This document shows, piece by piece, positions 1 to 11,200 of a stretch of 22,078 nucleotides of DNA. Numbering within the stretch: the stretch's first letter is position 1; the number at the start of each line of letters is the position of its first letter. Origin of the DNA: Spirogloea muscicola (taxonomy: Eukaryota > Streptophyta > Zygnematophyceae > Spirogloeales > Spirogloeaceae); NCBI GenBank assembly GCA_009602725.1, contig WELB01000078.1:531406-553483 (forward strand), read 5' to 3'. Under the pieces are notes generated by a model. The model worked only from the letters and a program-made list of their open reading frames with translations. It searched no databases and was not told the origin of the DNA. The translations under genes were made by a program, and so were the position numbers.

Positions 1-18
1 GCCTCCGCCTCTGCCGCT

Positions 19-51
<33 letters not shown>

Positions 52-3000
52 GCAGCGGCGGCGGTCGAGCGCTTCCGCGAGTACCTGCGCATCCCCACGG
101 TGCACCCGGACCCGGACTACGGCCCGGCGGCCGAGTTTCTGCTCAAGCAGGTGCCTGGCCATGGCCGCTCTGGGCGGTCCTGACGACGGCTGGCAGCGGG
201 GGCCAAGCCGCCGCCGCCATTGCCGCCGCTACTGTTTCGCGCGCCACGGAGCCTTTGGGCCTCCTCTAGTTGCAGCGTGACGGCGACGACGATGGCGATG
301 CCACGATCCGCCGTGGGCGGGGCTGTCCCGAGAACGCAATCCGTCCAGCTTAACGCGGCAGCTCGGCGCGCTGTGGCGCTGGGAGGAGCAGGGGGCGGAG
401 GCCGGCCTCGGCGCCGAGGTGCTGGAGCTGGTGCCTGGGAAGCCCGTCGTGCTACTCACGTGGGAAGTGCGCCCCCGCGCCATGAGCCTCGCAATACAGG
501 CTGCTAATGCACACTCATAACTGCAGACTAACTTCAATCAGAGAACTTATACTTACGCTACACCAGAACCGGGACTAGATTGCCAACTTAGTACTCTCTG
601 ACAAGGATCAGTCCGATTTCCTCCTCACCGGAACGCAAACGAATTGTCATTGCATGAATTACCGTGAGTTGCCGGATCTCGATGTGAGATTATTTACAAC
701 TCCGGCCCTTGTCATTGCACCTCGACTTTCCTCTCCCCCAAGAGCGAGCTGTAGAGAAGCTGCAGATTGGCCCTTAAGTTGGCGGCACCAAGACCCAAAC
801 CTTACATCCCTTAACCCTTATACCCTACACCCCAACTCCTAAAACCTAAGCCCTAACCCTTGTACCCTAAACCTTGAAGCCCTAAAACCTAAACCCTAAA
901 CACTACCCTAAACCTTCTCCTGCAGGGCTTGGAGAAGGGCCTCCCATCAGTGCTCCTCAACTCGCACATGGACGTCGTGCCATCTGAGGAGGGCAAGTGG
1001 GAGCACGACCCCTTTGGTGCAGCCAAGGACGGCGCTGGCAACATCTACGCGCGCGGCTCGCAGGACATGAAGTGTGTCGGCATGCAGGTGCAAGCAAAGA
1101 CCTCGTTGTCTGTGTTGGGCAGCCTGTGCTTGTGAGGTCCCTGCTGCATCGTCAAAGCATCCAGGCCCTCCTGCCTCTCTCACGGCCGCTGCCGCCACTG
1201 CTTGCGGTCGTCATTGGCAGTATCTTGAGGCCATCAGGGCGCTCAAGGTGGAGGACTTCGTGCCGCGCCGCTCCGTGCACGTCAGCTTCGTACCCGACGA
1301 GGAGATTGGAGGCGTCGACGGCATGGGCAAGCTCGTGGAGTCGGCCAGGTTCAGGGACCTCAACATTGGTGTGCTGTTGGATGAAGGCCTCGCGTCGCCT
1401 ACAGACAGCTACAGGTGCATCTCCCTGCAGCCCATGGTTGAATGTCCACTTCGCTTACTGGGAGAGAAGGATTCACGCATCCAGAGTGTGTTGGTTAAGT
1501 TTTAAGGCTGGGGTTTCAGTAGTATTCAGTGTCAGGGTCCAGACAATGTCGTTCATTTAGTATCTAATTATAAGACTTGCAGCTTAAGGTTCACTGCCTC
1601 TGAATGATACACACTGCTATGCAGACTGCTATCATTATCTTCCAAGAAGACCCTTACACAGTGAAGGGCATGAGATGGTACTTGCGGCAGGTAGCGACTA
1701 TTAGGTCCTTCTTCTTTTTCGACCATGATCTTGTAGGTCGCGATGCTACAAGCCATTGCTTGGTCCAATAAGGGCTGACCTTCTTGGCGCTTGTTTGCAG
1801 TATAGGCTGCAGATCTTTGGGCTAAGGGTTGAGGTCAATGGCCTAGTGTAAAAGGAAAGGCAAGTGTCGCCTGGGCTCGTTGTTGTCCTCAGTCTTTCTG
1901 TCTCGCCCTGCTGTTGGTATCTCCTTCAGGGTCTTCTACGGCGAGCGGTCACCATGGTGGCTCGTCATCAAGGCTGCAGGGCAGCCGGCGCACGGCTCCA
2001 AGGCATTCGACGGCAGCGCGATGGAGAATCTGCTGAAGAGCGTGGAGGTGGTCATGCGCTACCGCTCGTCGCAGTTCGACCTCGTCAAGGCAGGCATGGC
2101 AGCGGAGGGCGAGGTTGTCAGCGTCAACCCTGTATTCCTCAAGGCCGGCACCCCCACGCCAACGGTGCGGCCAGGCAGTCGTTTACGTCGCCGAGGTTGT
2201 CATCTTTGATCTGAGTCGGGCAGCCTTTTGCAGCTTTGGACAAGAGGCCCCAACTTCTGAGACCACCTGACTGAAGCTGCGGGAGGGAATGGGTGTGGCA
2301 GGGCTTCGTCATGAATCTGCAGCCGTCAGAGGCAGAGGCCGGGTTCGACATGCGGCTGCCGCCGATGGCAGACATGGCAGCTATGGAGCGGCGCATTGCA
2401 GAGGAGTGGGCGCCCACGTCCCGGAACATGACATACACGGTGATAGCAGTCTCCCTTATCGTCCTGGCCGCCCTGACATTTTCTCAATAATCCTCGGCAT
2501 GTCCTCGGCTGGTCATTGTAACTGCTTCACTCGCTCACTGGCCTACAATTCACCCATTGACCTGACCCTTAGCTTTTGGACTCCAACACACTCTTGTCAA
2601 ACAAGGAAAGCAAAGCACCTACATGTGAACCCACAAGCGTCAGAGTGTGCACTACTGAAGCTCCAGTTTTGACACCCCTGGAAAACAATATCATAATAGC
2701 AAATGACCCCCATGTAAGCAAGCCCAGCTCCAGATGGTCATCTCAATGTTGGGAAGGTTAGTGCTGAAGGATTACGTCGCAAACTCTGATGCTGCTGCGC
2801 CCTCCTGCACCCTCTGTCAGTTCAAGCAGAAAGTGGGGACGCTCGATAAGCATGGGCGGCCACAGCTCACCGTTCGCAATGGCAGCGACCCTTGGTGGGG
2901 CCTATTTATGGGCGCCGTCTCGAGGGCCGGCGCCGAGGTGGCCGAGCCTGAGATCTTCCCAGCTGCGACCGACTCCCGCTACTTGCGCTACCTCGGCACG

Positions 3001-3740
3001 CCGGCCGTGGGCTTCTCACCCATGCGGCGCACGCCCGTCCTCCTCCATGACCACAATGAGGTGCTGATCGTCTGCCCCCCCCCCCCACAATCCACCCTCC
3101 AATTTCCGTCCCCCCTCACCCTCCTTGCGAGTCCTGTCTGTGCTTACTAAGGCATCACTGAGGACTGTTTGACATAATCGTCATGCCCGTCTGCTCTGGA
3201 AATTGCTGCCACAATGTTAGCCCTCCTTCCTCCTCTGCAACTTGTATCGTATGTGCTGGAGCTTCCTTTCTTTCCCCTTCTCCTCCCCACGAGCCTTTCT
3301 CAAATTGGGGGATGAAAGTGCTCGTTTGAGCTGCTCAAGCCAATGCCACTTTGGAGCAGCCTCTTTGTGAAAGCTGTTAGGCTGGCAAGTGCCGTGCTAG
3401 GCGGGCTGCCATGTTGTTGCGGCCATAGATGCTTGGCACGTACAAGCTGTGGCGTTGCTTGCGCTCTTGCCAAAGAGACCAGCGCCTGTGCTCCTGCACG
3501 GCCAAAATGAGGTCCCGCACTGGAGAACGTGATACGACTTGTCAGCTAACACGCAAGGATTCCAATGCATATGCTTATGGATAACCATTCCTGGCCCAGC
3601 TAAGTATCTGTCATCTTGTCCTGCAGTTCCTCAATGAGCACGTCTTTCTGGAGGGCATTGGCGTATATAAGGAAGTCATCCGAGCATTTGCTGAATATGA
3701 GGGCCCACCAGCGGAGGAGCACGTGCACACGGAGCTATAA
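1..3740 (+). CDS. ACY1: Aminoacylase-1 (N-acyl-L-amino-acid amidohydrolase, M20 zinc peptidase family), 5' partial
   Basis: Exons 1-150, 362-466, 926-1087, 1221-1414, 1930-2164, 2302-2439, 2821-3060 and 3627-3740 join in frame to 445 residues, ending in TAA at 3738. There is no ATG in frame at the left edge, so the start lies outside; the first exon opens with a run of nine Gly codons. Aminoacylase-1 hydrolyses N-acetylated amino acids in the cytosol to recycle them. All M20 dinuclear-zinc ligands are visible (numbered from the window edge): His99 in NSHMDVV, Asp132 in SQDMKCV, Glu166/167 in VPDEEIGG, Glu194 in LDEG and His404 in LLHDHNE. GQPAHGS marks the dimerisation/lid domain. GFVMNLQPSEAEAGFD and RNMTY match plant ACY1. 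Introns are 133-566 bp with GTGC-type donors. Intron 2 holds telomere-like repeats and intron 7 a decayed copy of exon 7. TMEM62 follows on the same strand 886 bp downstream. Confidence 0.95.
800..917. repeat. Degenerate telomere-type (CCCTAAA) repeat tract in ACY1 intron 2
   Basis: About a dozen imperfect CCCTAAA/CCCTAA/CCTAAAA units run head to tail through the 3' half of the intron, up to just before its CTGCAG acceptor at 920-925. The motif is the C-rich strand of the plant/green-algal telomere repeat TTTAGGG. Spacing is irregular, so this is an old interstitial tract or a low-complexity expansion, not a functional chromosome end. Confidence 0.85.
3075..3086 (+). repeat. Poly-C run (12 C) just inside ACY1 intron 7
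   Basis: A homopolymer of 12 C starts 14 bases after the exon 7 donor at 3061. It lies in C-rich intron sequence. Its exact length may be unreliable in the assembly. Confidence 0.9.
3340..3511 (+). pseudogene. Decayed duplicate of ACY1 exon 7 inside intron 7
   Basis: This stretch resembles the last ~170 bases of the real exon 7 (about 2888-3060). From 3340 one frame reads a P-x-W-x-x-F-x-x-A-V-x-x-A pattern, matching DPWWGLFMGAVSRAG of the real exon. After a frame change, 3413-3511 reads AAIDAWHVQ (real: AATDSRYLR) and then PVLLHGQNE (real: PVLLHDHNE). Bases 3482-3511 match the real exon end at 24 of 30 positions by eye, and both copies end in AATGAG followed by GT. The M20 metal-ligand motif HxxNE is kept. 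The frame break, with TAG at 3398 in the second frame, says it is not a working exon. It could be an old tandem exon duplication or an inserted fragment. Confidence 0.7.
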
Positions 3741-4626
3741 GAGTCCGTGGAGAGCTTGCAGTCTGGGAGTTGCCATACTTGTATACACTCATACTTGCTG
3801 TACAGGCTACCAGTACCGTTGCAGATAAGGCAGTCGCAGAAGAACTGCTGTGCCTGCCAGAAACATGTACACAGCTTCTTACATATTTTTTGAGAACGCA
3901 GCGGCGTTTTCCTCAAGCGGCCAATGGCTGCCCCTGTCACTTGCTGTGAGCTGCCGCCTGCAGCATTGGGTCGATGCTGAGCGCTTACAGATGCAGAAAG
4001 CTGCCATCAGCTGACGTGCTCTGTGCTAGATTGCAGGCGCCCGTAGAGAAGCAACTCTGTGTTGCAGTCTATGATGAGAGATGACATTCGACAGACAAAA
4101 TCTGCAGGATGCCAATCGTCGTGGAGGCACGACTGCGAGGCAACTGGTGTGACCTCGGGCCTGCTGCCATGTTCACTCATTCCTTCTCTGCCAGCCTCGC
4201 CCTCTTGGAGCTCTTGTTGTGGATTGCAGCCATGAAGCTGTCGGCACATGGAGCAGCTAGCTCGCTCCGCAAAGTGAGGTACACCTACTCCTCGGTGCCG
4301 GTGGCGACCATAAGGTTGACGTGAAGCTGTGAGGGAGAGCCACCTTGGTTCTGTGAGGTGGCCTGTGATCTGAGCTTGCTCCAGAGCCCTGCCTCCACGG
4401 GCACAGACTCAGTTACTGCGGCGCAATGGCGGCGGCCGCCGTCTGCGGGCTGCGGAAGAAGTGAGGCGCCGGTGGCCGCCGCTTCTGGCCAGCTTCCAAA
4501 TCAGCGCAGCCTGCGGCCGCCCACAGACTCCGACGCCCTCCCTCCCTCCTCCATCGTCCTCCCGAGCTTAAGCTCTTGCCGAGGCCAGTAGCCGCCAGGC
4601 GATGTAGGACTGAGCTGGGCGGCCCA
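3741..4626. other. Spacer between ACY1 and the TMEM62-like gene
   Basis: Holds the ACY1 3' UTR and the TMEM62-side promoter/5' UTR. I recognise no gene. An ATG at 4426 opens 11 codons (MAAAAVCGLRK) directly followed by a good-looking GTGAGG donor at 4461, which could be an untranslated or alternative first exon. I found no acceptor that brings it into frame with the phosphoesterase, so it is not called. The last 250 bases are GCC-rich. Confidence 0.6.
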
Positions 4627-7600
4627 ATGTGGCGCCATGGCGGCGGCGCCCACCTGGCTCCAAGCACTGCCGCCGTCGCTGCAGTCGTCTTCATGGCGGC
4701 GAGGACAATGGCGGCGGCGGCAGCGGCGGCGGCGGCGGAGGGCGGCGCGATCCCCGGCGAGGACCTCCTGTGGTGGGTCCAGGTCTCGGACCTTCACGTC
4801 GGCAGCGCATCGCCGGCGGCGGCGGCTCGCGCTGCGGACCTCGAGGCGCACCTCGGCCCCGCGCTTGCCGTCATCCGGCCGGCGCTGGTCCTGCTCACTG
4901 GCGACCTCACGGGTCAGCCGCCGGACCCCGTCCTCTGCCCCAGACACTGAACAAGCGTCGCAGTAGCTGGCCGACATCATCAGGGCTCACGTAGCTCAAA
5001 ACCCAACTCGTAGCTTGGCCTCATCAGTACAGAATATTGCTATTGAGAAGCTAAGCCCTTAACTGAAGTCACTTTGGGAGCTGCGGTGTGGCGCAGACGC
5101 GCGCGGGAAGGGCATGGGCACGCCGCGCCAGGACGAGGCCGAGTGGCTGCGCTACCGCACCGCTGTGGCGCGCCTGGCGACGGCCTGCAGCCTGCCGGAG
5201 CAGCTTATGCTGGACCTGCGCGGCAACCACGACACATACGGGGTGCCCGAGAGGCGGGGGCCTTGTGACTATTTCGCCCGCGACAGCTGCGCTGCACGCT
5301 GGCACAACGGCAGCGAGGTGTACAGCGTCACGCTGGAGGTACCGGCCTCTTACAGCTGAGGTCTGGATTCTGCTATATTAGAAAGACTACTTTGCTGCAC
5401 GACTTGCGCCAGTCTGCACACTTCAAGCAGAATTTCATATGCAGGTACGAGTTGGATTCCCTCAGCACCTTACTTGGGCCCTTGGAAGTCCAGTCGAGGC
5501 TTGGAATGGCTACCTGTGCGTTGTAGACCGCTGATCAGCTCCAGGCCAGCATCCATTGATTTACAGCAGCAGTGAAGCCAAGCTTCCACATGTTCTTTCC
5601 ACCACTCTCGCACCCAGCCAGATTGTTCTGCTCACTAAGTCATGCTAAGACATTGTTCTGCTGTTGCTGGTGGCCATGTGTGTGCCAGAGCGGCGCAGGT
5701 AGGCTGCATCACTTTGTGGGCCTTGACAGTGCGCCCAGCATTGGCATACGGCCGCCTGCAAATTTTTTCGGCCACCCAGAGGACCGCCACCTTGACCTCC
5801 TGCAGATGGAGCTAGCTGCAGGCACGGAACTCGGCAATGCCCCAGCTCCAGGCGAGCGTCGCAACATGACTACGCTGGTCTTTGCGCACTACCCGCTTGC
5901 CTTCACAGCCGCCACACCGCAGGGGCGGTCCCTGGTTGACACTGTGGCCGAAGGGGGCAATATCGCAGGCTTTGTGTCGGGCCACCTCCACACAAAGTTT
6001 GGGACACAGCTCTTTCAGCTCCACCGGCGGCGTGGTGGGACTGTCTGGGAGTGGGTCGCCGGCGACTGGAAGGACAGCCGCGCAGTCCGTGTCATGGCTG
6101 CTGATGGTGGACTTGCATCCTTTGTTGACATACGGCTGCTCCAGCGAATACGCAGTGCCAAGTGGCAGTCTATCGCAGCCTGGTCGTGGTGGGTGCTACA
6201 TTGGTGGCGGAGCAGCGAACCAGCGCAAGCGGTGGATTCGTTCAAGCGCACTGATGCAATGGAGGAAGGGGGCATCATTCTGGTCACGTCACCACCCGAC
6301 TGCCGATTCCACGACGTCACAATCGGCCGTGCCTCTAACGTGGTCAATGTGCGCGCGCTCGTCTTCTCCAAGCATGGCCACCTACGAGTCGTGGCCACAG
6401 TGCATGCTGATGCAGGAGCTGCGCCTGCTCCAGCGCCGCTGGCAAGCCAGGAGCTGGCATCAAGTAACAGCGGCGGCGACGGCAAGGGGCCCTTGTATGT
6501 CGGCGCAATGGTGCTGCCGATCCAAGAAGCCCAGAAGCTTGACAATGAGGCCATCCTGTACCTCATCGTGACGGCCACGGACTCACGCAATGCAACATTC
6601 GCTGCTGAACCGCGGGCGCTACGTTGGGCTGGGCGCGGCGGCAGCGGTGGCAACAGCGTCAAGCGGAAGTGCCGGTTGGTGCAGACTTGGGTGGAGCGCG
6701 CGATGGTCGGCACGGACTGGGAGGCGGCGTGGCCGCTCGCCTGCCGCGGCGCCTTCGGCGTCCTCCTTGCAACCACCCTCCTCCCCTGGGTGCTGCTCGT
6801 GCTGCTAAGGTCCTTGGATGCCCATGACCGCTTCACGTCCTGGTTGCTCGACAACCAATCGCTGCCACTCCTGCCAGCAGCACTGCTCCTATGGGCGCTC
6901 GTTGAGTCAGCCTCCGACGACGCCGTTGTGGCGGGGCAGCTGCTGTATGTATCATACTTGGCGGTGCTCCCATGGTTCTGGGGCAGGTTCCTAGGCAACG
7001 GCCACCCGGTGGGCCACCTGTCGATCTGGGGCATCTCACTCAGTGATTCCAGCAACCACAGTAATGGCTTGTTCATTCCAGACATCCTCACTGTCACTGT
7101 GCCATGGCTGTATGGTGCGGTTCTGCCATCGGCGTACTGGCTAGTGGCGCTTGCTGCGGAGCGGGGCCTTGCCCGACGATGGCTGAGGCCACTAGAGAGC
7201 TGTCGCAAGCAGGAGGGCGGTCACGGCCACTCCCCCACTACAGGGCAGGTCATTCGGCGGTCTGGGTCAAATGGTGGCCTCGTGGCGGACATTGGCCAGC
7301 GGCGGAGGGCCACAGCTGTCGCTGCTGCCGCCGCCTCTGACTCCAACTCCGCCGACCAGAAGCTGGACGACGTCGTGAAGACTCGGCTGAGGGCCACCAG
7401 GATGGAGAGGAGTCGAGCAACTCTGCGACTGCTACGGCTTGCTCTCTGCCTTTCTGCATTGGCCATTCTGGCATTCGTCCTACAGGTCCGTAGGTCCAGC
7501 CTTGCATACTGCTTTCTTGGTAGGCTCTCCTAGCCATCTTCTCTACTACAACACCTGCAGCATTGCCGTGGGAAGTGCTGCAGGCCAGTCCATAGTAGCC

Positions 7601-7826
7601 ACCTGTGCCAGCTGTGGAGACCAAGCAGGGCCCCATGCTCACCACCGGACTGCTTGCTGTGCATGCACTGCAGCAAGTGAAGGGCTTAGCGCAGGCCTAC
7701 GGTTGGTCGGCAGTGATTGCGTCACCCGGCGTTGCTTGGCTGCTGGCCTACCTCGCCCTTGCAGCCGCCTGGAAGCTGAGCCTGAGCTCTACACTTGGCA
7801 AAGCTTTTGGGTCAGTCGCCTGTTGA
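4627..7826 (+). CDS. TMEM62: TMEM62-like membrane metallophosphoesterase
   Basis: Exons 4627-4912, 5097-5338, 5689-7485 (or 7489) and 7599 (or 7612)-7826 give 847-850 residues. The third intron has two frame-compatible solutions. The calcineurin-like phosphoesterase motifs are in order: SDLH (54-57), GDLT-D (92-96), LRGNHD (136-141), AHYP near 242-245 and SGHLH (273-277). After them come GDWKD and a beta-rich segment, as in animal TMEM62. At least five hydrophobic segments follow (GVLLATTLLPWVLLVLL, LLPAALLLWALVE, a stretch near LLYVSYLAVLPWFWG, LRLALCLSALAILAFVLQ and VAWLLAYLALAAAW). An Ala-rich hydrophobic stretch at residues 13-37 may be a signal anchor. This predicts a membrane protein with its phosphoesterase domain on the lumenal/outer side; the substrate is unknown in the family. 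The start is the first in-frame ATG. The stop in exon 4 could be bypassed by an unseen intron. Confidence 0.9.
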
Positions 7827-8286
7827 AGGCAACCCATTGTACTACGTCGCTGTTAGATTATAACATTGCATTGCAGATCGTAACACACTTGGGCGTGCCA
7901 TTGAAGCCGCCACATAGCTGTGACAAGCAGGTCAGCCTCAGGAAGCTTCTCCCAAGCTGCTTCCGTCTGGCAAACCTGCGCACAAGCATTGGCCCACTGC
8001 AAGACTTGGTCCTAAGGCTTGGCCCTGTTGGGACACCTGGGGTTAAGTGTCAGCGCCGAACTCAGAAGTGTTCTGCAGTCGGCAGTAAAAATTATGGACA
8101 ATGTCTGCTCTCCTCTGCTGGGAAGATCGCTGTCGCTGCTAGGCTCTGTAGCGTAGTAAATCTGTTACTCCGACAAAGACATGCCCGCCAATTGCTAGCC
8201 TTGATTGAAAGCTAAGTGCAACCTATTATCATGGATCCTCCGAGGGTAAGGCCAAGCTCCTCATTCTACTGATGCCGTCCTATCTT
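7827..8286. other. Convergent 3' spacer between TMEM62-like gene and CPN60A
   Basis: The two genes face each other tail to tail, so both 3' UTRs and polyadenylation sites must fit in these 460 bases. A long open frame continues through it on the + strand to 8215, but its sequence looks like no family and it is out of frame with the TMEM62 exon. I see no gene. Confidence 0.6.
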
Positions 8287-11200
8287 CTAGATGGTCAGGC
8301 CCCCAGGCATAGCTGGCGCCTTTGACCTGGACTTCACAACTTTCTCGACCAGGATGGCCTGCAATTCACAGGGAGGGGACATCAGAACCAGGGGAGCAGT
8401 GAAAAAGCCAACATCTACTGTTAAGGGTGTCTGCACGCAGGTAGCAATCATCTAGCAAAGACAGAGTATACCTCGATTGTGTTAACTGACTGTCCTCACA
8501 GTGGAACGGAAATCAGAGGCGTGGAGAATGGAGGCCAGCAGCACACGGAGGGTCATACCTGGGTGCTGAGCACCATACCGGCCACAGAGGCCGCATTTTG
8601 TAGGGCACACCGCGTCACCTTGGCAGGGTCAATCACGCCTGTTCATAACAAGCAGGTCGTATTGCAAACTCATTAATCTCAAGCTTAAAGACGGCCTCTA
8701 AGTTCAGAGAGAAGAATGGCAGCTGCCTGACATTCTTTGGCCCTGTACCATCACTGTGGCCCAGAACTCACAATGTCGAACGCCTAGCGCACGCTTTTAT
8801 GGCTCTGAAAAGTAGCAGCAACGACGTTGCAAGTGCAGAGGAAGCAGAAGCAAGACTTGCTTCCATGGGCATTAGTGAAGCGTCAGCTTGCTGGGTTGTG
8901 CTCCTGGAAGCACTCACCGCTTGCCAAGAGGTCCTCAAACTTGTCAGTCATGGCATTGTAGCCCATCTCCCAGTCCAGATCCAGAATCCGCTCCACCACA
9001 ACCGCACCCTCCACACCTGCGTTGTGTGCAATAAGCCCTGCCGGCGCCAGCAGAGCCTGCATGACAGCGACGAAGGACAGTTACTACCTACCAAAGCTGT
9101 GGCCTCAGAGCTGCGAAAGCAATTGACAGTCAGGACTGGCAGGCGCGGACCACAGCAGGCACAACCAGGTCGCCTCTTACTCCTGTATTGAAGGAATGGT
9201 GACTCATTGAGCACTATATCCTCCTCACCAAACAATGGCTTACATCTGACATAATATCAGATTCTTGTTCTAAGTCAAACTGCAGAAGTGGATTTGCTTG
9301 GGCTCAATCATCAAGGATGCAGGGCAAAGCATGATGCTCAAGTGAGGACAAAGCATGATGCTCAGGTCACCTTCTGCACAATGTCGGCACCAATTTTCTC
9401 CTCCGCATCTGTGATACTCTCCTTGATCTTAGGAATCTCAGCTGACAGGTGGCACATAGCTGCACCCCCGCCGGGCACAATGCCCTCCTCAATCGCCGCA
9501 AATGTTGCGTTCTTGGCGTCCTCAATACGGAGCTTCCTGTCCTCAAGCTCGGTCTCGGTGGCAGCACCAACCTGTCAGCTCAAATCACTCACCAAGTAAC
9601 CCTTGTAAGCCCCGACAATCATAGTGTAATTGGTCACAGTCGGCCATCCTGCTGCTCCTTTAAGCAACATCTTCGTCTGGCTTGCAACATGGCGTGAGCT
9701 CTTCCCGCAACATCTCTGTCTGCCTCGCTTCACAACATGAGACAAGCTCAAGGTAAGGAGACCTTACCTTGATCACAGCCACACCCCCAGAGAGCTTTGC
9801 AATCCGCTCTGAAAGCTTCTCTGTGTCGTATACGGAGTCGGTCTCAGCCAGCTCCCTTTTGATCTGGGCAACGCGGGCCTGTATCTCATCCTTTGTCGCA
9901 GCATCAGCAATTATTGTGGTGGTATTATTGCTCATTGTGATCTTGCGCGCAATGCCAAGCTGATCAACAGTAGCCTCCTCAACCTTGAAGCCCAGATCGC
10001 TGGCAACAAACTCGGCACCTAACAGACAGAATCCATGAAACGCAGCCATGTGAGTGCTCACAGTGATGAATGAAGCAATGAGATGTGATATGCTTAAGTA
10101 GCTGCTCACATCAAGCCAGGTAAGATATGTTCAATTTACAATGTTCATCAGAGTGGCTAGCTTTGCTTGGCCAGAGCATAGCAGAATGAGTTCCCAAGCC
10201 TGTATGGTTGTTGACCTGACCTGTCATAATAGCAATGTCCTGCAGGAGGGCTTTTCTGCGCTCTCCAAAGCCGGGGGCCTTGATGGCTGCAACATTGAGT
10301 ACGCCGCGAAGCTTGTTGACGACAAGTGTGGCAAGCGCCTCACCAGACACGTCCTCAGCAATGATCAGCAGCGGTGCGGAGAGCTGGGAGGTCTTCTCCA
10401 GAAGCGGAATGATGTCCTTGATAGTCGTTATTTTTTGGTCTGTCACGAGCACCCGCGCATTCTCAAGCTCCACTAGCATCTTCTCCTGATTTGTGACGAA
10501 TTGCGGGGAGATGTAACCTCTATCAACCTGCACACAATGCTCGTGCCCCAGTTGCAATGAGTGGAGGACGCTGCCGAATCGATACTGGTTGCATTGAGCA
10601 ACGTATTTCTTGTGCATCATTGTCAGCAAAGGGCTGTTGTCTTTGCTGACACTGTTGTTCTTGAGAAGTTGCTGTTCAGCAACAAATCCTATTTGGCAGT
10701 CAAGGATTGTTCTTGAAGCATTCTTAATAACCCGCAAAGTTTGCCAGCCAGCCATCTTCTCAGGCCTAGCGCCCAATGTATATCTGTGGAGCTGACAAAG
10801 ACAAAAGTACGGACAAGCGAGGACAAGAAAGAGCCAAGAGAGAGGTGAGTGATGCAGGCGGTAAGTGCGTACCTCCATGCCTTCCTCCACCTCCACGGAC
10901 GTCTCAAATGAAGACGACGACTCAATGGACAGGACACCGTCGGAGCCAACCTTGTCAATGGCATCAGCAATCATGGTCCCCACATAGTCGTCATTCCCAG
11001 CCGAAATGGTTGCCACAGCTGCAGCAGAAAGAGCGTATTAAAGAGTTAGAGAGTCAATCACTCAAACAATCACTGCGACTTCAAAAGCACACTCTATACC
11101 CAATACTTGGGACTGTGAGCAATCTGAGCACCCAAAAGTAACAGCCATACCCTTGATGTCGTCGCGACCCTTGACCGTCCGAGCCTTCTCCTTCAGCAAT

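Noticed and set aside
6015-7208. 397-codon open frame on the minus strand
   Set aside because: It is antisense to the TMEM62-like exon 3, which has the metallophosphoesterase motifs and membrane helices. The antisense translation is low-complexity Ser/Arg-rich and matches no family.
7439-8215. 258-codon open frame on the + strand across the TMEM62 3' end
   Set aside because: Different frame from the supported last exons, runs through an intron and the 3' UTR, and shows no domain or splice logic.
8799-9191. 130-codon + strand open frame
   Set aside because: Overlaps CPN60A exon 9 on the opposite strand and its flanking introns. The minus-strand exon is certain.
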